DNA of 64,000 nt from Xestospongia bergquistia (Eukaryota > Porifera > Demospongiae > Haplosclerida > Petrosiidae). This document shows, in pieces, positions 36,800 to 47,085 of this stretch. The notes beneath the pieces were generated by a model. The model had not been told where the DNA came from. It saw only the letters and a list, made by a program, of their open reading frames with translations, and did not search any database. How positions within the stretch are numbered: position 1 is the stretch's first letter; every line of letters starts with the position of its first letter. Position numbers and translations under genes: made by a program. Where the stretch lies: positions 6,760,501 to 6,824,500 of the forward strand of contig OZ014412.1 in assembly GCA_963965975.1 (NCBI GenBank). Direction: 5' to 3'.

Positions 36800-38635
36800 T
36801 TAAGTTGAATTCCCACTATTTGAATTGACGTTTATTAATTTTCTCAGCATATTTAGATTTGAAACATGAAATGTGTTTGATTCTCTCTGCAGTCTTCGCT
36901 CATATACATCTTCAATTATTTGGTGATGAGTATCGACATCACTTCTGACTCTATTGTGATAAAGTTTGGCAACCAGAGCAAACACAATACAACCAACAGC
37001 AGAGAAAATGGTAAGAGTTAACCAGTACCAGACTCCACAACTGATAGGAAACATTTCTTGTGAAAAACCAAAACCTATGCTAATGCCATTTCCAATCGCT
37101 TGAAATACACCTTGAAGCAACATGAACAACCCTAAGAGCATACCTCTTGTAGAGTGCGGAGCTTGGCTGCATATAAATGTAAAAGTGGATGTCGTTATCA
37201 ACAGATCACACACACCCCAGAGTAAACTGGGTATGACCACTAATTGATACGGAAAATTCAAAGTCTTTTCACCGATACGCCAATTTATAAAGCATTCCAC
37301 AGTGTCATTACTTTTGTCTACAGTATGAGCAATAGCATCAATAACTCCCAAAGTTATATTTGATATTGTTATAAAGACAATGGCAAGAAACATCCATCTG
37401 AGTGGTTTAGATATAAAGTACTCAAACTTAGGAAAAAAGGGCAATATAATCAACTCAAGTATAGGGAGAGCTACAATAGTAATAATGGAGTCAGATAAGT
37501 ACACAAACGTGACACTTACACCATTTTCTGGTGTTTTAAGATGTTGTGTAAAGGGAATAATTTGATTGATGGGTCCTGAATAACCAACAAAGAACGGAAA
37601 CATTGCTAGATACAGCATGAGCATATTCAAAAGAGTCTTTACACTTTCTACAGTTTCGTGTTTGTATGGACCTCCATATTTGGACTTGGCTAAGTCAATT
37701 CGGCTGGGTATTTCTTCTTCCCAGTATGTCATGGCACTTCGGTTGACTGGAAACTTGTGCTGAGAGGCAAATTTAAAAATCTCATATACTGTAGTGTAAG
37801 GATTCTCCTTGTTATATACTAGACAAAAGACATGACTAAAGAAGAAATTGATGATCAGAATGACTGAGAAAGATGTAAAACCAGCTAAAATTGGTATTAC
37901 AAACCATTTTTGATTGTTAGAAATTTGTGAAGCCACAGACATCCAATCACTGAAGAAGAACCCAAGATACAAAGTCCATACAAACCAGTGAATATAGGAA
38001 CGTAACTGCCCACTTGATGCACCAATCATTTGGTCCATAATAAAGGCAAGTATGTTAGGAAAGAATCCAGCTGCTCCAATAGCAATGACAACTAATGCTA
38101 CAACATGACATACGTATTTTCCTATAATGTACACTGGTCCATTGCAGGGTTCTATAAATAGCAATACAGCACCTGTTGTCATAATACCTAAACCAACCCA
38201 AAAGAGCCACAAACTTATGTAAATTGTACGATATCGACCAATTTTAGTGTCAGATATCCAGCCACCAACTGGAAAAAGAACAAAGACAAGCAAGTTTTGA
38301 AGTATAAAAATAACAGAGGAGGTAACAGCATCATTTTCTATCCCAGAATTAGTACATGGATTAATGGATGTAATAACTTCTGAGGCAAGAAAAGACAGGC
38401 CATATAAACATGAAGCTGGAAGAGAGAAAGCAAGCAACAAAATGGCTGGAAAATTGAAAGATTTTTTGAAATAAAGTTGAAGATTGCTTCTTTTCCTCTT
38501 CAGTTGTTTTAGTTGATTTTGCTGATTTGGTTTGAAGGGTGTAGACATTGGTGTCACAATTACTGCTGAAGTAGAGGAATTGTCCTGTATGCTACCTATT
38601 GGTGACTCCATGAGAATGATATCATCATCATCCAT
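36800..38635 (-). CDS. SLC15/POT-like transporter, divergent paralog 5
   Basis: Intronless, 611 residues, start MDDDDIILMESPIGS. It has about 12 membrane segments, the POT motif (GWISDTKIGRYRTI, closer to the canonical GR[YF].TI form than in paralogs 1-4), the linker RSAMTYWEEEIPSR / KYGGPYKHETVESVK, and ICSQAPHSTRGM before TM11. It is clearly more distant from paralogs 1-4 and lies between them and the pair at 45262/54613 in sequence. TM1 (PAILLLAFSLPASCLYGLS) again has no ExxER motif. The acidic start DDDD is unusual; an acidic or dileucine-type N-terminal signal would suit endosomal sorting, but that is a guess. Confidence 0.86.
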   Translation of the reverse strand: MDDDDIILMESPIGSIQDNSSTSAVIVTPMSTPFKPNQQNQLKQLKRKRSNLQLYFKKSFNFPAILLLAFSLPASCLYGLSFLASEVITSINPCTNSGIENDAVTSSVIFILQNLLVFVLFPVGGWISDTKIGRYRTIYISLWLFWVGLGIMTTGAVLLFIEPCNGPVYIIGKYVCHVVALVVIAIGAAGFFPNILAFIMDQMIGASSGQLRSYIHWFVWTLYLGFFFSDWMSVASQISNNQKWFVIPILAGFTSFSVILIINFFFSHVFCLVYNKENPYTTVYEIFKFASQHKFPVNRSAMTYWEEEIPSRIDLAKSKYGGPYKHETVESVKTLLNMLMLYLAMFPFFVGYSGPINQIIPFTQHLKTPENGVSVTFVYLSDSIITIVALPILELIILPFFPKFEYFISKPLRWMFLAIVFITISNITLGVIDAIAHTVDKSNDTVECFINWRIGEKTLNFPYQLVVIPSLLWGVCDLLITTSTFTFICSQAPHSTRGMLLGLFMLLQGVFQAIGNGISIGFGFSQEMFPISCGVWYWLTLTIFSAVGCIVFALVAKLYHNRVRSDVDTHHQIIEDVYERRLQRESNTFHVSNLNMLRKLINVNSNSGNST

Positions 38636-38704
38636 CCTCTTCTAGATTTTAACCATACTTGAACTCAATAAAATGATTTGTCAGCCTTGCCCCTTTCAGC
38701 ATAA

Positions 38705-38713
38705 TCATGTGAG
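38705..38713. promoter_or_regulatory. TCATGTGAG box upstream of paralog 5
   Basis: The core TCATGTGA about 70 bp before the ATG, kept even though the coding sequence has diverged far. Confidence 0.5.
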
Positions 38714-38831
38714 CAGATTCTAAGTCTTCTTTTGGTAATACAAACTACTATCATCACCTCTACTCAGCAAATCTTATGTTACTTTATAATTGTTAACATG
38801 TATGTGTAAAAATGTCAAGTGTTCTCTAACT

Positions 38832-39778
38832 TTATTCATAGCTAAACTCTAGACCACTCCCAGTCATTCTTTTAGCATACTCAGTATCTAGTCTTGTAGA
38901 TTGTTCCTCAGTAAAGTGATTCTTCCAATCACCTATAATACCTTTACGTAAGAAAGGTGTAACATCTTTATGAGATAAACAACTAGGATCTATATGTTGG
39001 TCGGGATTAGCAGATGAACTTGATGTCATACTATCAAAAGTACTCTGAGAAATAATCTTGTCTACCACAGTAGATTCAACATTATAATCCATGAACTGAG
39101 TTATTTTCTCAACAGATCCTCTAAGATCTTTATACATGTCCTCGTATGTAATAAAGAGGATATTATCAGCAACTAAAATTGATAATGAGTGATGATTATT
39201 TCAATGCAAGAACTTACCTCTATGTGTCCACCACTCTAATACATGATCAAACCACAATCCATTTTCAACTTCACCTTTCATAAATAAATCAAAGAAAACA
39301 TTCCAATCACCAGTATATTCATATGATTTAAAACGACGAATATGGTAAAATAAAGAGACTGCAGTATCCTTAGGATTTCTAGCTACATAAATATACTTAG
39401 CAACAGATTTAGCAGGCTCTCCTCCTGGCATCAGGAAATAATTAGTGTGACTTTTAAAAGTACGAGGTATTGATAGTGCCTGTGTATAGGAAAATAGCAT
39501 TCATTATCATTAAATTGTAATCTAACCAGTGCAGAGTCTCTACCAATTTCTTCAAGCCATGGAATAGCTTTATTTAATTGTATAGAATCATCTATTCCAC
39601 CTCTTTGTATGAGTTTTACAATCTGTTGTGTCCAAGTAGTACCAGATTTAGGATAAGTGACTACAAACAGGTCACCTGGATAAAGTGAGAAATTGTTTAA
39701 ATCATCCATTGTTTTTTGATCTATAAAACTTGGAAAAGGCACTCCATTGACCATATTCAGTTTGATTTGACTAGACAT
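38832..39778 (-). CDS. Cytosolic sulfotransferase (SULT1-like)
   Basis: Exons: 39778-39527, 39479-39218 and 39172-38832, with introns of 47 and 45 nt, giving 284 residues, the usual SULT size. I chose the ATG at 39778 because the duplicate at 44295 starts there too. The enzyme would transfer sulfate from PAPS to phenolic or alcohol acceptors in the cytosol. The PAPS 5'-phosphosulfate loop is YPKSGTTW (about residue 44). The catalytic histidine sits in TFKSHTNY. The 3'-phosphate site is YVARNPKDTAVSLFYH, and the C-terminal signature RKGIIGDWKNHFT is intact. LFITYEDMYKDLRGSVEKI is typical of SULTs. Acceptor specificity is unknown. Confidence 0.9.
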
Positions 39779-39949
39779 CTTAAAAGTGTAGTAGACACAC
39801 CCAACATCCGTCCCCAATTATGAATATATTTGGAGTACTAATTAATGCGTCCAACTATGATTTAAAATTAGCTTTTCTTAGACTGCCACAAAAATCAGAC
39901 TAGATGTTACCAACATATTGGAACAAGGTATAAGCATAAACCATATATT

Positions 39950-40425
39950 AGATGACATTCAAGACTTGGATGATGATAGCATTAACAGACAACATCTTGT
40001 TACTTGGCAAGATGTTCACAATATCAAATGCCAGTATAATATAGAAGGCATCACCTAATAATGAAATGATCTAGCTAGCATCACAGGTTATTAAGAAGTA
40101 AGGTGACAAGCAGCCAAATGAAATTGACAATTTTGCTGGTGATGACTTTTTGTTATGGCATACAGACACTATTCCAAAGAGATATGTTAATTAAATTTTG
40201 GTAACAACACCCACCATATGGATAAATGCAACACATGGAACAATGATGTATCCTGTTCAGTTAATTACTACAACGACTGTTAATAATGTTTTAAGAGAAG
40301 TGAAGGATAGATGTGGCAATATTGCACCTCATTGGTTTATGTCCAATGATGCTGATCAATTTTTTAATAGTGTTGGTAATGATATGATGAGAACTAACAA
40401 TAATAATACTATTACTGGTAAGTAG
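39950..40425 (+). pseudogene. MULE-like transposase relic
   Basis: Patches read like the Mutator-type transposases common in invertebrate genomes: RQHLVTWQDVHNIK (about 39989), then IWINATHGTMMY (about 40213; the family normally has D where N stands), then PHWFMSNDADQFF (about 40339). Stops separate the patches, and no inverted repeats were identified. The 3' end stops at a good splice donor (ACTG/GTAAGT at 40418), after which the Fn3-like exon begins. Confidence 0.5.
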
Positions 40426-40465
40426 TATATATCAACTATAGTATTATTATTATAATATAATGTAG

Positions 40466-40767
40466 GTATTCCATCTAAACTTATTATTAGTTCAGTATCA
40501 AGAGATTCTCCAGGACAAGCTATCCTTTATATCTGTACAATGTACTCAGGTATAACTGATATCTCTACTTTCCAGTACATTATTATTGCCCTGGATATTA
40601 ACCAGACTATAATCACTGTGACCCCACAATTATCAGAGTTTAATGAAGTTAGTATAAATGCTACTATTGAACTAGAACTAAGTCTAGGAAGATATCAATT
40701 CATTGTTATATCTAGTAATATATATGGGAAATCAGAACAGTCTAGAAACTTTTCAGTTATTATGGTT
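40466..40767 (+). pseudogene. Orphan fibronectin-III-like exon
   Basis: A 302-nt exon-like block bounded by TGTAG at its start and GTAAAC at its end, in phase 1 at the left. It encodes an Fn3-like fold ending GRYQFIVISSNIYGKSEQS, the usual aromatic and small-residue pattern of the last two Fn3 strands. It resembles in style the Fn3 exons of the Ig receptors at 50-60 kb but is on the opposite strand. No partner exons are visible. A Gypsy-like fragment begins about 130 bp further on. Probably a remnant of another receptor gene. Confidence 0.5.
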
Positions 40768-40903
40768 GTAAACTCATATCATAAACAGAATAAACATGTA
40801 AATACTGTTCTTGTTGTCTTGATTAAGATATCTAGAAATGCAACTTCTTGGTCTTCAAATGATTTTTCTTGGTCTGAGCCCCAGTTCCATTGATTTTTAG
40901 AGC

Positions 40904-42960
40904 TCAATAAGTCTCTGATAGGTTTTGATCGTTCTGCAAGATTTGAAGAGATTTGCTGAGTTGATTGAGCATCCCCAGGAATCGTCTCACCTCCATTATA
41001 TTTTTTGGTCTCGGAAGTTTCTGGATAGCTCTAATCTTGTCTGGGTCGGCTGACATCCCTTTCTCATTTACAATTTGACCTAAAAAGTGAATACCGTTAG
41101 TATAGAAAATACACTTATCTTTATTGAGTATAATGCCTTCTTTTTTCAGTCTCTCCAGAACTACCATCAGTCTCTTGTGGTGCTCTTCTGTGGTCCTCCC
41201 ATGTACTAAAATGTCATCAATTAATCCAACTACTCCTTCACACCCTCTTAAAATCTCTGAGATTCGTTTTTGGAAGAACTCTGGCGCAGATGAGATTCCG
41301 AATGGCAATCTGTTGAATTTATACCTTCCATAAGGCATGATGAATGTTGTGAGCTTTGCTGATTCTGGAGCAAGTTCAATCTGCCAAAATCCTGAGTTGG
41401 CATCGAGCATTGAGAAGATCTTTGCATCTCCTATTTGTGCCATGACATGCTCCACTGAAGGTAAGATGTGCCTTTCGCGTTTTACGTGCCGATTCAATCA
41501 AGTTAGATCTACACATATTCTTACTCCATCATTTGGTTTCGAAACCACCACAATCCCAGAGCACCAATCTGTTGGTTCATCAATCTTGGAGATCACTCCT
41601 AATTTCTCCATCCTTGCTAACTCCTGTTTTACTTTGGGGAGTAGGGGAATTGGTATTCTTCTGGGTGTGTGGACTGAATAGGGTTTTGCATTTCCCTCCA
41701 ACTGAATGCGGTAGTTGCCACTGATCCTTCCTAAACCCTCGAAGAGTTCTGGAAATTGTGTCGTGACTTGTGTTTTGTCCCATACAACATTCTCAAGATT
41801 AGCTGGAGTTTTTGAATTGCTGGTCTTCCTACAAGTGGTGTCCCGAGGTTCTTTACAACATAGATTGTGTCAGTGGTTGTTCGATCTTTACTCTCAAGTT
41901 TTGTTACGAAGTGTCCCAGAACTGTCAGCAGGTTTTGACCGGGACCTATTAATGGTCATGTTGCTGGTTTCAGTGGGCCATCTCTAATTTTCTTGTGCAA
42001 CTTATCAGAAATTACCGTTACATCTGCCCCAGTATCTATCTTGAATGTGATTGGTTGTTTGTTCATCTTTAACTCAATCATCCATGGTCCTTCTCTGGTT
42101 GAGCTATCCAGTCCAACTACACCAAGGAATTGTGCTTCATCTTCCTCAGCTCGTATATCATTTACTGAGCTCCTGCATTTGCTTTTAAAATGTCCTGTTT
42201 TCCCACATCTGTAGCATTTGGAGTCCTTTGCAGGGCACATGTCTCTCTCATGAGGGGAGCTTTGCCACATCTTGTACAAGCTGTCTCTTTTGGGGTGCGT
42301 TGGTGGTCGTCTGGATGGATTGCTGGCGTGGCTTTGTGGTGTGGGTCGTCTCTGCTTGAGAGCCTTGTGCTTCCTAGTTTTGATAGCATCTAGGTCTTCC
42401 TTTGTTGTGGTTCCTCTGATCTCAGGTTGTTGCTGCTTAACTGCCTCACTCTGTCTGGCCACTTTTGCTGCTTTTTCCAAGGTGAGATTCTCATCTAGTT
42501 GCATTCTTTCAGATAATACCTGGTCTGCGATGCCGACTACGATTCTGTCCCGAATCATCTCGTCGTATAGGGACTCGTACTCGCATTTCTCCGCTAAGTT
42601 GTATAGTGCCGTGATGAATACATCCACAGGCTCACTTTCCTCCTGTCGTCTAGAGTTGAATTTTGCTCGTTCATATATAATATTTTTTTTCTTTATGAAA
42701 TAATTGTCAAACTTTCCTTTTACCGTGTCGTATTTTTTCATGTCCTCGACTGATAGCTTAAAAGCTTGGAAAATGTCATCAGCATCATCTCCCATAGAAT
42801 AAATCAAAGTATTCACTTGGTTCTCTTCACTCTTCTCGACCAGGCCAGAGGCTTGTCTGAATCGCTTGAACCTTCTGATCCACCGAGGCCATTCCTCCGT
42901 GTGGGTGAAGTTAAATGGTTCTGGAGCGGTGATCTGGTATGAAGTCATCCTGACACCATG
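40904..42960 (-). mobile_element. Gypsy-like LTR retrotransposon fossil (gag, protease, RT)
   Basis: On the minus strand, from 42948 down: a Gag-like region, one CCHC zinc knuckle (CYRCGKTGHFKSKC), an aspartic protease with the DTGA active-site motif, and a reverse transcriptase with FGISSAPEFFQ and the IDDILVHG box. No RNase H or integrase follows in the window, so only the front of the element is present. It is broken, with roughly two to four breaks. What may be the edge of an LTR and a primer-site-like TGGTGTCAGG lie just before gag (about 42950). No second LTR was found, so age cannot be estimated from LTR divergence. The codons look fairly fresh. Family: Ty3/Gypsy. Confidence 0.85.
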
Positions 42961-43340
42961 TAGTGGTTTGGTTTGAGAGAGATATATTTATTCTTTTAAT
43001 ACAACCAAACTCAAGTGATAACAGACTGACTAACAAACAAAACCTGTTTTCTTATATATCAAAATACATAATAATATTCATAATAAGTGTTAGTTAATAA
43101 GTTGCATACATTACACTACTCTACGTGGTACTATATGTAGTAAACATATACATCAATTACATATAGAAAATAGTGACAATGTTGTCTACAAATACAGAAC
43201 ATTATCAGATACTGTTTGTTCATATTTTATTGACATATTCTCTTACAACAGATTTATTAGAAGTAGCAAAAGAAGCCCTACTTAAAATACACACTTTAGA
43301 AATAACGTTTAGAAAATGTAAAAAAAATTGCAAATGTTCT
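42961..43340. other. Spacer, possibly LTR remnant plus flank
   Basis: No gene seen. The first 150-200 bp next to the gag start may be the LTR of the adjoining fossil. The rest is AT-rich. Confidence 0.4.
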
Positions 43341-43344
43341 ACTT

Positions 43345-44295
43345 CTAGTCATAGCTAAACTCTAGACCACTCCCAGTCATTCTTTTAGCATACTCAGTAT
43401 CTAGTCTTGTAGATTGTTCCTCAGTAAATTGATTCTTCCAATCACCTATAATACCTTTACGTAAGAAAGGTGTAACATCTTTATGATATAACAGACTAGG
43501 ATCCATATATTGGTCAGGATTAGCAGATGAACTTAATGTCATACTATCAAAAGTACTCTGAGAAACAATCTTGTCTACCACAGTAGATTCAACATTATAA
43601 TCCATGAACTGAGCTATTTTCTCAACAGATCCTCTAAGATCTTTATACATGTCCTCGTATGTAATAAAGAGGATATTATCAGCATCTAACATTGATAATG
43701 AGTAATGATTATTTCAATGCAAGAACTTACTTCTATGTGTCCACCACTCTAATACATGATCAAACCACAACCCACTCGCAACTTCACCTTTCATAAATAA
43801 ATCAAAGAAAACATTCCAATCACCAGTATATTCATATAATTTAAAACGACGAGTATGGTAGAAGTAAGAGACTGCAGTATCCTTAGGATTTCTAGCTACA
43901 TAAATATACTTAGCAACAGATTTAGCAGGCTCTCCTCCTGGCATCAGGAAATAATTAGTGTGACTTTTAAAAGTACGAGGTATTGATAGTGCCTGTGTAT
44001 AGGAAAATAGCATTCATTATCACTAAATTGTAATCTAACTAGTGCAGAGTCTCTTCTAATTTGTTCAAGCCATGCATGGAATAGCTTTATTTAATTGTAT
44101 AGAATCATCTATTCCACCTCTTTGTATGAGTTTTACAATTTGTTGTGTCCAAGTAGTACCAGATTTAGGATAAGTCACTACAAACAGGTCACCTGGATGA
44201 AGTGAGAAATTTTTTAGATCATCCATTGTTTTTTGATCTATAAAACTTGGAAAAGGCACTCCATTGACCATATTCAGTTTGATTTGACTAGACAT
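43345..44295 (-). pseudogene. Cytosolic sulfotransferase duplicate, frameshifted
   Basis: Exons: 44295-44040, 43992-43731 and 43685-43345, with introns of 47 and 45 nt at the same places as in the gene at 38832. Nearly every residue matches, and YPKSGTTW, YVARNPKDTAVSYFYH and RKGIIGDWKNQFT are intact. Exon 1 is four bases longer because CATG/TGCA has been duplicated (GCCATGCATGG at about 44070-44079 against GCCATGG), which truncates the reading frame after KAIP. Either a very young pseudogene or a sequence error or allele. Confidence 0.85.
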
Positions 44296-44299
44296 CTTA

Positions 44300-44832
44300 A
44301 ACGAGGAGGCTAGGTATAAAAAGGCCCTGCCCAGAGCAAACTATAATTATCTACTTCTACTTAACGTGTGTGAACAACTTTACTAGGGCACACTTTTAAA
44401 TAATCAGCCAAGCGGAAGTGTTTACTGCAATGTACCCGGGCGTTCGTATACCGAACCTTCTCGTTTACACCCACACCCACCCACTTCCAATTAGGAATGC
44501 GTTCAGGGTCTTGCATGAATAGTGACATTTGTCACATGACAGTTTATTTAGGAAACAACAATAGTAATCATGTATACAAGTAATACAACATGTGTATTAG
44601 ACAAAATTATAGTTTGATTAATAATCACTTTTTAACAGCAAAGTGGATTAGCAAAATACTATGCTATGTTTGTAATCAATTAAAATAAAGATTTCTAAAA
44701 ATTGTTGTTAAATAAAAAAATATTCACGGAAGCAGACAATGAATGATTAAGTAAATCTTAGACCTTGTAGCAATTCTGTATTATTATTTATTATAGTTTT
44801 CGCTTAACTACTTAATAACATAGGAACAGAGA
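44300..44832. other. Intergenic segment, left copy of a tandem duplication
   Basis: From about 44490 on, this matches 53805-54132 closely. It contains GTCACATGAC at 44531-44540, a perfect palindrome (the reverse complement of TCATGTGA is within it), also present at 53847-53856. No gene seen. Confidence 0.6.
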
Positions 44833-45063
44833 ATGTCAACTGAAACTAAAGACAGTATTAAATTATTTGACATTTTGTCTTACTATGTCATTTGTCAGTT
44901 TAGTGATCTTTTTATTTTTCTATCATTTATGTAGGAATCACTCTGTATTGGACTGACATTACTCATCTCTATAATTACATTTTTCAGACAAAGCTTTGTA
45001 TATATAATTTTACAAGCTTCATTAGCTACATTATTATATATGACATTTATTGTTTTGTATTAG
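44833..45063 (+). pseudogene. Disrupted copy of small membrane-protein ORF
   Basis: Homologous to the 89-codon ORF at 54133-54402. Relative to it there is a 48-bp deletion after KLF and a replaced stretch that puts a TAG after LSFM, so the frame is closed. The 5' and 3' flanks are nearly identical in both copies. The decay here and intactness there mean that coding status of the family is unproven. Confidence 0.6.
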
Positions 45064-45126
45064 GTTTTAGTATATAGAGTGTATAGTAATGTTACATGTA
45101 CACATTAATACCACTAATTGAAATGA

Positions 45127-45160
<34 letters not shown>

Positions 45161-45261
45161 AACTGCATTAAGAAGAATTGAGAATGCTTCCAACTACATT
45201 CAATGCTGACTAGACAAAACAACAAACACAAACAATATAGTATGTATATAATATCAGTAGT

Positions 45262-47049
45262 TTAGATGTTTATTTCCATTGTTTGCTCTTGCTGTTTTCT
45301 GTTATGCTTTCGTTGAAGTTGTCGTTCGTAAATAGACTCAATAATACTGACATTTGGCCCAATCTCTTGTCTCTCTCTTCTTTTGTAAAATCTTGCAGAA
45401 GCAACAAATGTTACTATTCCAAGCACTGAAAGAATTGTCATCAGACCCCAATACCAAACACCACAACCAAGAGGTAGTGTTTGCTTTGATGCTCTAAATG
45501 GTATGGCTATCATTGATCCTATGTAGAAAGCAATTTCCTGAATGAACACAAACAAGCCAAGAATCATTCCTCTCATATTATATGGAGCTTGACTACATAG
45601 AAAAAAAAATATGGACGGAGCTACTAATAAATCAGAGACTCCCCAAAGAAACGTTGGAATTGCAACCCATCCATAGGATAAGGAGTCAGTTGCATCATTG
45701 ACAATCCATCTCAAAAAGCAGACACCAACTTTAGAACTAGTTTCATGTGCTACTACATCTATAATCAGGTAGGATATGTTGCTTAGCAACAGGAATACAG
45801 TTCCTAGTGTAATCCAAAGGAAAGGTTTCATAAGTACAAACTCAAATTTTGGATACAGTGGAAGAATAATCAGCTCTAATATTGGTATGGCCAATATGGT
45901 CACAATTGGATCTAGGAGAAATATGACCCATTGGCGATACTGTAGGTCAGTGGTATGATGTAAATGTTGTAGGAATGGAATTGTCTGATTAAATAGACTG
46001 GCAAATGCTATATAATAGACAAACAAAGCTAATGTTAGTAATATAATCCTTCCAAATGTTTTAACATCTTCCACATTTTCTGTTGTATAGGGGCCACCAT
46101 ACTTTTCTTTAGCTAAATCAAATCGTTTGGGGGTTTCTTCTTCCCAGTATGTGAATGCACTACGATTAATAGGTACCTTGTGCTTCCAGCTGTACTTTAA
46201 TACTCCATATATAATTTTATATGGATTAGTGTACTTCTTTGGTAATGGTTTTGTATACAGGGACTCAATATTAAAGTGAATTATGAGAACAACCGAACAG
46301 AGTACAGCCATCCAAATGGCAATGATGGGAAACTGTTTGCTTACAGCATTAAGGTTAAAGGAACGAGGTAAAAATAACAAATAAACAAAGAATAGTCCTA
46401 CAAATATTGACCACACAAACCAGCGTACATATCGACTTAGGGTACTATTAGAAACATCTTCTAACTGGTCCATTAGAAATGCCATTATATTAGGAAAGAA
46501 GCCTGTTCCTCCCAGTGAGAACAAAATGAAAGACACTGGAAAAAGACCGTATTTTCCAATATAGTGTACACCTCCGCATTCATCAGGATATTGATAAAGT
46601 AATGACCCTAAAACTAATACAATCATTGCTATCCATAACAGCCACAGACTAGCATTGATAATCTTATAACGACCAAATTTAGTATCTGCTAACCAACCAG
46701 CAATAGGAAAACCAAGGTAAAAAAACAAATTAGAAACCAGATAGGCTACAATAGTGAGATATATGGTTTTGTCAGCAATTTTACTGCTATTACATGAGCC
46801 TTCACTAAATATTATAGCAATCACAGTAACATTAAAGCCATATAGAATAACCATTGGGACAATAAAAAATATCAGCAAGACAGCTGGTAAATGAGGGCAA
46901 TATTTAAGAACACGATGAGAGAGTGGAGCTTGTGATTTCTCCTCTTGTATGTCTTCTTCCACTTCTTCCCGTCTGAGTTGACATCCTGAATTTTGTACAT
47001 CTAACTGGATAAGTCCACCTTGATCTAAATTGCTGTATCGTACAGCCAT
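45262..47049 (-). CDS. SLC15/POT-like transporter, paralog 6
   Basis: Intronless, 595 residues, start MAVRYSNLDQGG. About 12 membrane segments, POT motif GWLADTKFGRYKII, linker RSAFTYWEEETPKR / KYGGPYTTENVEDVK, LCSQAPYNMRGM before TM11. The tail ends EQTMEINI, six residues beyond its twin at 54613. The two proteins differ at roughly 25-30 positions. TM1 (PAVLLIFFIVPMVILYG) lacks ExxER. The N-terminal EEVEEDIQEE run is strongly acidic. An 875-bp transposon-like insertion lies only 36 bp upstream of the ATG, displacing the promoter that the twin keeps, so expression may differ. Substrate unknown. Confidence 0.87.
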   Translation of the reverse strand: MAVRYSNLDQGGLIQLDVQNSGCQLRREEVEEDIQEEKSQAPLSHRVLKYCPHLPAVLLIFFIVPMVILYGFNVTVIAIIFSEGSCNSSKIADKTIYLTIVAYLVSNLFFYLGFPIAGWLADTKFGRYKIINASLWLLWIAMIVLVLGSLLYQYPDECGGVHYIGKYGLFPVSFILFSLGGTGFFPNIMAFLMDQLEDVSNSTLSRYVRWFVWSIFVGLFFVYLLFLPRSFNLNAVSKQFPIIAIWMAVLCSVVLIIHFNIESLYTKPLPKKYTNPYKIIYGVLKYSWKHKVPINRSAFTYWEEETPKRFDLAKEKYGGPYTTENVEDVKTFGRIILLTLALFVYYIAFASLFNQTIPFLQHLHHTTDLQYRQWVIFLLDPIVTILAIPILELIILPLYPKFEFVLMKPFLWITLGTVFLLLSNISYLIIDVVAHETSSKVGVCFLRWIVNDATDSLSYGWVAIPTFLWGVSDLLVAPSIFFFLCSQAPYNMRGMILGLFVFIQEIAFYIGSMIAIPFRASKQTLPLGCGVWYWGLMTILSVLGIVTFVASARFYKRRERQEIGPNVSIIESIYERQLQRKHNRKQQEQTMEINI

Positions 47050-47085
47050 AACTAGAGCTGACTAAGCAATATGTGATGATACAAC

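Noticed and set aside
39431-39817. Longer first exon of the sulfotransferase reading through 39480-39526
   Set aside because: Reading through gives a non-SULT tail and a stop. Removing the 47-nt GT-AG intron restores the family sequence (SAL joined to ALSIPRTFKSH).
41124-42703. Plus-strand ORFs across 41124-42703
   Set aside because: They are antisense to the Gypsy-like fossil and carry no family signature.
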